Assembly: GCA_036940085.1 (NCBI GenBank)
Contig: JALLBK010000295.1
Span: 1 to 14,780, forward strand
Length of the DNA: 14,780 nucleotides
Reading direction: 5' to 3'
Source of the DNA: Discostella pseudostelligera
Lineage: Eukaryota; Bacillariophyta; Thalassiosirophyceae; Thalassiosirales; Thalassiosiraceae
Below, piece by piece: positions 7,837-14,780 of this stretch; within the stretch, counting starts at the first letter, position 1, and each line of letters starts with the position of its first letter. The notes below the pieces were generated by a model. That model made no database searches. It saw only the letters and a program-made list of their open reading frames with translations, and was not told where the DNA came from. A program made the translations under genes and the position numbers.

Positions 7837-8920
7837 TTAAAGCACTACTCCCACACCTGGAATTTCCTTATATTCCCTATTCAATACTGAAGTGAGTTCT
7901 GGCCATGCATTGGCCTTCCACACTTCCTCATTTGTCAAAACCTTACCCGTCTTCACGGGGATACCATTGCTATCCAGCACCAACTCACCCAACAGGGGAG
8001 TCTTCCCATCCAACGCCTTATTGACTCCTGTATCACGGAGTAGCGAATCCAAATTATTGCTAGGCAGCAAGAAATGTTTGTAGGCAATCATCCCCTCCTT
8101 ATCGACAATACTAAATCCAGTATGGACTGGAAATCGCAAATGTGGATAGCGGGGGGAGAAGAATGGCATGGCCCCGGCGAAATCAAAGATACGAATTTCG
8201 GGGATGACTCCGGTTGTTAGATCTACGTAGTTGACGTCATCACCGGCTTCTTGGGTGAAGAGAACGTTCGCTTTGGTGAGTTCCAGAGCTTTCCCAAGGG
8301 CGGATTTGGCAGCCTCTGGATTCGATTTGGCTAGTTGGGGGTTGGGATCGAGGTGGTAGAGGATGAATCCAGCTTTGGAGCATGCGAATTGAAGAATGTG
8401 CTGAGGTGGTTGAAAAATAATGAGTGGAATGGGATGGGTGAGTGACACATCATAATAATACTAGAGAGAGGAAACTCTCCCCTCTCTCCTTCTTTCGAAG
8501 AAATATCTTCAAGCGACGTGACACACTCACCTGCTCAGCAATATGCAAGGGCAACCAAGAGAGCACAACATCTCCCGGCTGCAGCCCAGCATCGACCAAG
8601 CCACACGCCAAGGCATCCGAGTAGTAATTCACGTGCTTAAGAGTCCATTTCACATTCTTGTGTTCATAGCGAATAATTTCCTGGTGAGGGTGGTCCGATG
8701 CCAACCGAGCGAGGGCATCACCGGCGCTCATGGTGGCCATACCTCGGCATGATGATGTTGTTGTCGCAACCCCGGCAACGGACGTGGAACGCAAGGGAGA
8801 GATGGGAGTGAGGGTAGAACAGAGACCAAGGGTGGATGCCGATCGCATTTGTTGCCGCGTGGCTTTGGATGTCGCTGGGATTGCGACCCTACGAAGGAAA
8901 ATAGCGGCGGAGGCCACCAT
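7837..8920 (-). CDS. Mitochondrion-targeted protein resembling only the N-terminal part of acyl-CoA synthetases (2 exons, 317 aa)
   Basis: Exons 8920-8531 and 8400-7837 are joined across a 130-bp intron (GTGAGT to CCTCAG, phase 0), giving LPLHIAEQ-HILQFACSKAGF. Residues 1-60 are rich in Arg, Ser, Ala and Thr with no acidic residue, as in a mitochondrial presequence. Residues about 75-185 read like the start of an ANL-superfamily (AMP-forming) ligase: WTLKHVNYYSDALACGLVDAG, then LQPGDVVLSWLP, then CSKAGFILYHLDPN, close to the family's usual opening. The family's catalytic parts are absent: no P-loop YTSGTTGxPKG, no later adenylate motifs and no C-terminal lid, and the protein is about half normal length. 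The rest (about 185-317) ends in its own stop and includes FPVHTGFSIVDKEGM, a motif I cannot assign. The start has a strong context (CACCATGG). It may be a non-catalytic structural or regulatory protein; the function is unknown to me. Confidence 0.8.
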
Positions 8921-9588
8921 GGTGCCGATGAATTTTTATTTTTTTTTGCCTGTGTCTGTGTCCGATCTGGCTCCTTTTGTCAGTGGTGTCTGTCCGTGGT
9001 GGTGGTGTGTGCATGATGGTGTGAATATTTGGTCGTCTGTACGACGTCCGTCGCCTGGAGGCGTGCACGTATCATTCATGCAAGAAGGTAATACCTAGAT
9101 GAGATGATAGATGGAGGATGGGGATAGATGGGGATGGAGGATGGAGCGAAGAAGATGATGATGGCGGTGCTGTATTTAGTGATGGAATTGCCGAGTGAAT
9201 TGCAGTCTATTGATGCTGGATAATGAAATAGAACGGAATTGCATGTACCTTGTCCCGGATCTCTCCTTCTCTCACTCTAGCTCCAATCTCCAGCAAACGA
9301 TGACATGCAAGGCCTATCCATTTCAATGATGTACAGTGCGCGATAAACGATATTCTCTCCTTCCTAATAGTTCATTACATGTAAACACTGAACATTCGCA
9401 ATATTGTAACAAGAGCAGTAGATCATACCCTTTCATAACTCATAACCGACTCTTCACTAATAACAAATTTTCGACATTGCACCCATCTGGTTCGTTGTGT
9501 TGCATCGTTCTACACCATCCAATCACAAGTCGTCCGACATAGATTGTTTGTTGAGTACACTCAGATCATCGCATTTTTGTCACGTAAA
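8921..9588. other. Intergenic stretch upstream of the ANL-like gene and downstream of the FN3 gene
   Basis: These 668 bp lie between two minus-strand genes. A 9-nt T run at 8939-8947 (A run in the transcript sense) sits just upstream of the ANL-like start. An imperfect purine-rich GATGGGGAT/GGATGGA repeat covers about 9098-9173. The remainder is unremarkable AT-rich DNA. Open frames are short and resemble nothing I recognise, so I call no gene. Confidence 0.55.
9098..9173. repeat. Imperfect purine-rich GGATGGA/GATGGGGAT repeat
   Basis: The plus strand is almost free of C here and is built from variants of GATGG, GGATGG and GATGATG, with two GGGG runs. It lies about 180-250 bp upstream of the ANL-like ATG. 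It looks like a degenerate microsatellite. The strand asymmetry could favour unusual DNA structure, but nothing shows that. Confidence 0.6.
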
Positions 9589-10451
9589 TCACAAAAGTAT
9601 GCACTGCGATGCTTTGGGGGTGCAGCTCACGGCCTCCGTATCGATGATCAACTCAGGACTGGGTTTACCTGGAGCACCCACCTCCCCCTCGGATGAACCC
9701 ACCGCCAATACCCTCAGTCGCACCGTGTATGTTGATCCGGGGTTCAAATCTTCAATGTTGGCTTGGATTTTGTTGTTCTTATTCCTCGGTACGTCTTTTG
9801 CGCATATTCTTTTGCTTTGGCCATCGGTCTCCCATTTCTTCGGTTGTGAAGATAACAATTAAAAGGCCAATGAGACTGATGGAAGTAAAAAGAGAAGGGA
9901 GAAATACATGCACATGCATTGGACGAACCTGTGGGTATTCTTTCCACTGAAGCTCGTAGTTGTCGTGGGAACTCAGCGGATTGAACGCAACGGAAATTAT
10001 TGTCTGTAGAACGAGGTAAAACGCATGAATTAATGAACAATATCATGAACACGAGAGTGAGCAAAAAGCGGGGCAGAGTGGAATGAGTGCAGGATTCAGA
10101 ATGCTAAAAAGTCAAAACGAATTGTGGGTGAATGTTTCTCCTCGGATACTATCTAGCGAAAAGAATTCTCATCAATTCCGATGTTGCCAACGGATGCAGA
10201 CATAAGTATTCCTTTCGTTTTCGTCAGCGGAGAACGCCATGAACAACGATGTACATCTTCCACGATGCCAATCGCAATTGAATAATTTGTTCAGGGCGAC
10301 GAATAATTTGTTCAGGGCGACGCGTGAGCCTAAAATAATTCGACGATCTAGAACGAGCAGTTGAACCGCACGAGATTCCTCTTCCGCGCCGCTACTTCGA
10401 ACGCACCTCAGACGCCCCAATAAAATCAAGCTTTGGACCTGATGGTGCCAT
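9589..10451 (-). CDS. Small single fibronectin type III domain protein ending in a CaaX box (3 exons, 122 aa)
   Basis: Exons 10451-10407, 10003-9929 and 9837-9589 join across introns of 403 and 91 bp (GTGCGT...CTACAG and GTTCGT...CCGAAG), both phase 0. The product is essentially one fibronectin type III fold: PSGPKLDFIGASETIISVAF (strands A-B, with Phe where the usual Trp stands), YELQWKEYP (strand C), then the hallmark IEDLNPGSTYTVRLRVLA (75-85 region, with the conserved Leu and Tyr), and GKPSPELIIDTE as the last strand. There is no signal peptide and no membrane segment. The last four residues, CILL (119-122), fit a CaaX prenylation signal, and the terminal Leu favours geranylgeranylation, so the protein is probably cytosolic and membrane-anchored. 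FN3 domains usually mediate protein contacts; no partner is visible. The exon 1 choice rests on the seamless FN3 start and ATG at 10451; the other end of the gene is firm. Confidence 0.72.
10280..10321. repeat. Perfect 21-bp tandem duplication in FN3 intron 1
   Basis: The 21-mer beginning GAATAATTTG and ending GGGCGAC is present twice back to back (10280-10300 and 10301-10321) with no mismatch. It lies inside the predicted 403-bp first intron of the FN3 gene. Perfect identity suggests a recent slippage or duplication event. Confidence 0.95.
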
Positions 10452-10941
10452 AATTCAATATTCTACGCTCCAATTATTAACTTCGATCAACGGTCTGCAA
10501 CCAGGCAATAGCAATAGGCAATTGATTTGGGCGACGGTTGGTGTTCGTTGGGTGTTGGGTGTTGGTGCTGTTGTTTGGTTGGTCTTCTTGTTGTTGTTGT
10601 GGAGACGACTCCACTACAGGACACGTGGAAGGTGACGGTTACAAGCCGCTGCTATGTCCGCTACATCAGGCGGCAGGCTCAGGATGGAGGCATGAGGCAT
10701 CGACCTTCAAGTTCTGAAATACTGCTATTATCCCCCTTCAAATATTATGAACTTCGTAGTACAACCTTCCAGATCCAGAGGTTGTTGAAACCGTGGAGGG
10801 TGGGTGACTAACTCTAATTTAATAGAATTATCTATACGTGTGGTGCATGTGAAGTTGAAAAGACTAATCTAGAATAACCTCTAGCACATTGAGTGAGGCA
10901 AAAGCATTAAACGTGTATCAATCCACGAAGAATTACCATAC
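10452..10941. promoter_or_regulatory. FN3 gene upstream region and CD36-gene 3' flank
   Basis: These 490 bp separate the FN3 start codon and the stop of the CD36-family gene, both on the minus strand. From about 10535 to 10602 the plus strand is strongly G/T-rich (GGTGTT and TTGTTG variants), so the FN3-sense strand is C/A-rich with CAA repeats, as expected for a leader or core promoter 85-150 bp before the ATG. I see no gene or structured RNA. Confidence 0.5.
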
Positions 10942-13900
10942 TCAGGCTACTGACTTTGTGGGAAGAGCAACGGAAGACTTGGTCGGATCGATAAGAACTT
11001 GCATTTCCGCCGACATAAAGGAATGATTTTGCTCAAAGCAAAGACATAGTAGAAGCATGGAAAAGCCGATGAAAATGGAAACAAATACCAATGCCCATAC
11101 TGTCATGAATGTTTTCCCTGATTGACTGTAGGCAACCGCGTATGCAGAGAGTTGGTCGATTTCGTTAGCAGTTGCGTGAATTGTCGATTCATCGTACCAA
11201 TACATGGGCAAAATCTTGCCTCCGACAACATTAGGAGTGAACAAATTCGCCGCAGAGCAAGGATACGTAAAGTTATTCCTATCGAGTGTCGCGAGATCGT
11301 TCTGATCAGCCGCCGTCATTGCACCTAGTGCTGCGGTCCCTGCAGTCGGGAAGCAAGCGTTCGCTCCTTTGGAGTTCACGGCAACTGAGCACTTTTCATT
11401 CGTAGATGGATCGCACTCCCAAATAGAGTAACTTGTACCAAACTTCATCCTCTGTCGGGCACCCAAACCTGAAGCGACCTCGATGTCAATGTGTGATTGC
11501 AGGTCGTCCTTCTTCATCTCGACGTACGCCCGGTCAACAAGTTGATAATTCGGTCCGGTCTCGCTAGGGTTGAAGGCACCAGGATCGGAGTCTGTCGCTG
11601 GGCGGTAGATCTTGATACCATTACCACTTGCGCTGTCAACGTGCGTGTTATCTTGTTGGGTATACAGCGCTTCATCGCCAGCGAAGAAAAGTGGCTGGTG
11701 TAGGTACTCGGGACGGCCAGTCGTAGATGGTCCGCTAAAATGCCCTACAGGCTTAACGCCATTGAAGGGCAAACCAGTGCCGTCATTTCCAGACTCGGTG
11801 AAGTTAAACGTTGTATTGAGTGGCAATAGCCTTGCACTGACAATGCATGTATCAGTTCCACAAATTTTATTCCGGACAAAGTTTTGGCGGCGGCCTTCAA
11901 ACACAAAGTCTATGGCCCTTCTTACGCTTGGAACATAGACCGGATGTGGTACCTTCCTTGGAAATCCGTCACTAATATGGCTTGTACCGACCTTCACGGT
12001 TAGACCTTTGGGAGGGAAATACTTTCCAGAACTGCCAGTAACAGGGGCGATGTACTCCAACGATGCAGGGTTATTCACATCATCCTGTCGAATTCGAGGA
12101 TTACCCGTGTGGAAGTAACTGACATGTTCGGTGTTGCCATCAAACGCCTCGTAGTGTCCAAACAGTTCATGCTCGGCGATTGAAGTACCCTCGGCTGGAC
12201 ACAAAAACTCAGATGCTGGGTTCGACGCCTCCCTCCTCATCCAGCTCTGCAGTGCTGTGCCAAGGTCTACAGTATTTGGAATGGAAGTGTCCATTCCAGT
12301 ATAGTTTGGATCGACAATCCCAGCCACCTCAAAGAGACATCCGGCGCCCATCAGATCGTTACCGTCATGCTTTCCTGCGGCCAGGCAACAACCTTGAGTT
12401 GACCACTCATTACTTCCATTTGCACAAACGCACGCCTCAAAGTCAGAGTCGCCCGGGTTGAGTAGAAGTGCAGTATTTGCTGCTTGGCACTTTGCAACTG
12501 TTTCGAAAGTTGGTGTATATGGTTTGCAATCGATCCCACCGAGCTTCACCTTATCAACATTGCTAGTCTCGTGGCGCTCAGGAGCGTGCCCCGAACAATC
12601 GCTGCCATCGAGACAGCTCGCGAAGCAGACGGAACCAACCTTGCTAGTGTAGTCAGCCATGTTTCCAAGCTTGAATGAAAGATCGGCATCCAACTGCCCC
12701 GTAAGCATGCGTTTGGCAAGTTCCTTCGAGCTGAGAGGTGATAACAACGATTTCTTTGCTTGGTCTAATTGAGCATCAAAGGCTACAGCGCCGAGGTATG
12801 CCGACGGATATCCAAACATCAAGTCATTGACGGTGTGGCTTTGGATCAACGCAGTGTAAACTTCAGTCTGTCCAAACAAAGTCGTAGTGAATTCCTCGCC
12901 CGAACCATCGTACTTCGTTTCACCAGCCGATTTGATAGCAACGCCGCCATCATGCGATGCCAACAGACTCAACTTGGACAAGACTGAACCCTCCTCGTCG
13001 AAATATGAGTGACAATTGGTAAAGGGTGGGGACACCCCAGTGTTTCTTGACGTTTCAAGGGTAAACTGGTCATCCATCATGCAACAGGCGCAGTTCGGAG
13101 CGGATGTTTGTCGCAGTTCGTTGCTAGTGCACTGATTTTTACCTTCGACGCCAATGTTTGCAATTTGATCGGAACTGCAATGCATCAAAAGGATCATGTT
13201 GACTTCGTTGTTCATTGCACCCAGAAACGAAAGGTAGTCAGGGGACAGGTTTACAATACTGTCCGCCATTGATAAGTGACTGGCAAGCGCCCGTTTCGTC
13301 ACTGGAAGTGTCACCTTTGATCCGGTGAATGTAAGGCTCAGGTCGTCATTTCGCTTCAAGTTTGATGTGGCAGCAACGTCTTTGTCTAGAACAAGGTACG
13401 CGTTGGTCGTGCTGTACTCGAGAGCTCCTTTTGGATCAGGATTACTCGCAGTTGTCAGAGAGCTTGATTTTTCAGACACATCGTAAGCCACGGAGTGTTT
13501 CCTAATCCACAGTTGGAAGAGTCCAATAATTGTTAATCTTTGATCATAGCCCATGCAATCAAGCGCGAAAGTCACTTTACGCACCTTAGCTTGTACGGTC
13601 CTTGCTCAACCACAACAGCGTCGCTTCCTCCGAGATACTCTTTCGGGTTGTTAATGTCATAGAAATAGTACTTCAAATCAGTTGCTGGCTTGTCTGCCAA
13701 GTTGACCGACGTCAGCTTATGAAATGTTTTGCTGCCTCCGGAACATGTCTGAGGAAGAGAACGAAGATGAGCATATGAATAAAATGTCGGGTTAACGAGG
13801 ACATAATTCTCTCACTTACATTGTACATGGATCCGCGGGCTGCTCCCAAAAGAGTAACGGACAACTGCTTTGCATCGCCGATGACGTCAAGATTATATGA

Positions 13901-14055
13901 TCTGTCGAATGCAATGAAACACCCAACGAGGATGAGGAGGCCACCGGCCTGCGAGTTTCAGAGGAGATACAAACGAGTTAAGTTGGTGGCATTTCGGTAA
14001 AATAAGGGAATGATCCTTGAAGTCGACTTACCCTGATAACTTTGCTGTTGACCAT
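10942..14055 (-). CDS. CD36/SR-B/LIMP-2 family membrane protein, enlarged ectodomain (4 exons, 958 aa)
   Basis: CD36-family proteins are two-pass receptors with a large lumenal or extracellular domain that bind lipids, lipoproteins or ligands for uptake. Exons in transcript order: 14055-14032, 13948-13820, 13748-13585, 13501-10942; introns of 83, 71 and 83 bp. Visible features: short N-terminal tail MVNSKVIR; first membrane segment about 9-23 (AGGLLILVGCFIAF); the family hallmark YYFYDINNPKEYLGG...VVVEQGPYKLR (about 78-106) followed by KHSVAYDV; SHTVNDLMFGYPSAYLG, matching the usual LWGY-type motif; PVGHFSGPSTTGRPEYLHQP; second membrane segment about 905-928 (WALVFVSIFIGFSMLLL); and a 30-residue cytosolic tail. 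Cys pairs and sequons (NFTES, NYTGM, NFTYP) fit a secreted-side domain. Typical members are about 470-530 aa; the extra length is in the middle, including Cys-rich stretches such as CACCMMDD. In stramenopiles it could act at the plasma membrane or in endolysosomes; the ligand is unknown. Confidence 0.88.
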
Positions 14056-14214
14056 GATGCTTTCAACTGTTCATCTATTCACCAAGAGCCAACTGAAACA
14101 CTTGGATTTGTGAAGGTTGGCCAACGAAAAAAACATGAAGTGGTCTGCAAATTTTTAAATAGATCCGTGTCGATGGTGATCCCGAGAAGAGAAAAAATGA
14201 AGCATCCGCAACCA
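14056..14214 (-). promoter_or_regulatory. Short spacer between ASNSD1 stop and CD36-family start
   Basis: Only 159 bp separate the ASNSD1-type stop and the CD36 ATG, both read on the minus strand. The spacer must hold the 3' end of one gene and the core promoter of the next. The minus-strand TATTTAAAAATT at 14152-14163 is the only TATA-like element I see, about 100 bp before the ATG. Confidence 0.4.
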
Positions 14215-14780
14215 CTATTCATTGGGACGCGTTCCTTTGTCTGCGACAATCTTTTGTTGTCCGGTCGCTCGTCGACCACTTCCGAATCGACGCTTATCAC
14301 TGACTTTTGCGACTCGGCTGCCGAATTGAATGGCGCGCTTCACTAGAGTGGAGCACTCCTAAGTCGGAGAATGTGCGTTGAGAGCTGAGTTAGCATGTTC
14401 GTTCGTTTCACAAGCAACACCAACATCGCTCAAACTCACCTTCACTCCAATTATTTGGGCGACTTTGCGAAGAACAAGCTTGTCTCCCTCTCCTAATTGT
14501 CGAGTCATATCGCATATCAATTCCAACGGCAACTCGTCCAGATACGCCATCACATCCTCATCCAAGTACGGAAATCGTGACTCTTTTCCATGATCAGACA
14601 GGCATCGATCATCTCTACCGAGATTACGAGTCCACAGACGATTCACCTCCATTCGAAGCTCGGAACGTAGCGCTTCGTACCCACCACGCTGGTAGGTTGT
14701 TCTATGCCTACCGTACCCTGCCATTTGCTCGTCGGCGCCCACACCAGACAGAAGGATTTTTGCTTGCGAAGTGATTGCAG
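14215..14780 (-). CDS. ASNSD1: ASNSD1-type asparagine-synthetase-domain protein, C-terminal part (runs off the window)
   Basis: Two exons are visible: 14780-14440 (continuing beyond the window) and 14358-14215, separated by an 81-bp intron (GTGAGT to CTTAG, phase 0). The 160 visible residues match the C-terminal end of human ASNSD1 and its relatives: AKILLSGVGADEQMAGYGRHR, then NLGRDDRCLSDHGKESRFPYLDE, and after the splice VKRAIQFGSRVAK. These proteins carry a glutamine-hydrolase-like N-terminal domain and an asparagine-synthetase-like ATP-pyrophosphatase domain. Their biochemical role is poorly established, so I would not call it an asparagine synthetase. The upstream PP-loop and the N-terminal domain lie outside the window, so catalytic competence cannot be judged. 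After the conserved part comes a basic tail of about 25 residues ending GTRPNE. The first two bases of the visible exon are a partial codon. Confidence 0.9.

Noticed and set aside
8730..9098. Plus-strand 122-codon frame overlapping the start of the ANL-like gene
   Set aside because: It is antisense to the presequence-coding exon and runs into repetitive GT/GA-rich DNA, with no motif of its own.
10172..10429. Minus-strand open frame crossing FN3 intron 1 as a separate gene
   Set aside because: It has no ATG start (it begins at TTG), overlaps exon 1 of the FN3 gene in another frame, and includes a 21-bp duplication. I keep it only as a possible alternative isoform.
10527..10811. Plus-strand open frame upstream of the FN3 gene
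   Set aside because: It is a product of G/T-rich low-complexity DNA, has no recognisable motif and lies in the expected promoter.
13094..13140. Possible hidden introns inside the long CD36 exon, suggested by the enlarged Cys-rich ectodomain
   Set aside because: The frame is open for 2560 bp with no stop, and no donor-acceptor pair stood out. Without transcripts I prefer the unspliced exon.
1..14780. Mobile elements, CRISPR arrays, tRNA or rRNA genes
   Set aside because: I looked on both strands for terminal repeats, transposase or reverse-transcriptase motifs, regularly spaced repeats and tRNA-like cloverleafs, and saw none that hold up.
7837..14780. A functional lipid-uptake gene cluster (ANL-like, FN3, CD36 genes in one orientation)
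   Set aside because: Same-strand order is weak evidence in a eukaryote, each gene has its own upstream spacer, and the ANL-like protein lacks catalytic motifs. I treat the grouping as coincidental.

Overview
The window is nuclear DNA of a eukaryote, most likely a diatom or another stramenopile (inference). It shows moderate GC, compact spacing, and eight protein genes that need 13 short GT-AG introns between them. Twelve introns are 69-132 bp and one is 403 bp. The gene set fits this: a two-transmembrane CD36-family receptor, an MBOAT acyltransferase, an ABCF2/Arb1 protein, prohibitin-2, a DPH4 co-chaperone and an ASNSD1-like protein. I see no bacterial operon, mobile element, CRISPR array, rRNA or tRNA. 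All exon joins were read by hand from splice sites, frame continuity and remembered family motifs; none has transcript support here.

Layout. 296-2644 (+): ABCF2/Arb1-type ATPase, 4 exons, 696 aa. 2942-4758 (-): MBOAT lysophospholipid acyltransferase, 4 exons, 501 aa, with a C-terminal KKEE ER-retrieval signal and a decayed copy of its own last exon inside intron 3. 4759-5303: MBOAT upstream region, with a cluster of E2F-like sites between two CACGTGGAGG direct repeats. 5304-6269 (-): prohibitin-2, single exon, 321 aa. 6270-6907: divergent promoter region. 6908-7651 (+): DPH4/DNAJC24-type J protein with a CSL zinc finger, carrying either a 54-codon J-domain insert or an unrecognised intron. 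7837-8920 (-): 317-aa protein with a mitochondrial-type presequence and only an N-terminal acyl-CoA-synthetase-like module. 9589-10451 (-): 122-aa protein that is one fibronectin type III domain ending in a CaaX box (CILL). 10942-14055 (-): CD36/SR-B-family membrane protein of 958 aa, nearly twice the usual length. 14215-14780 (-, cut by the window edge): C-terminal part of an ASNSD1-type protein.

How they relate. These are mostly independent housekeeping genes, not a pathway cluster. Two touch translation: the ABC-F protein (ribosome biogenesis) and DPH4 (diphthamide on eEF2). Three touch lipids or acyl-CoA: MBOAT, the ANL-like protein and CD36. At this density I would not read meaning into that. 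The more unusual items are the exon-derived sequence in the MBOAT intron, the prenylatable FN3 protein, the ANL fragment without catalytic motifs, the enlarged CD36 protein, and the E2F/CACGTG cluster, whose best site recurs as an exact 13-mer upstream of the ABC-F gene.
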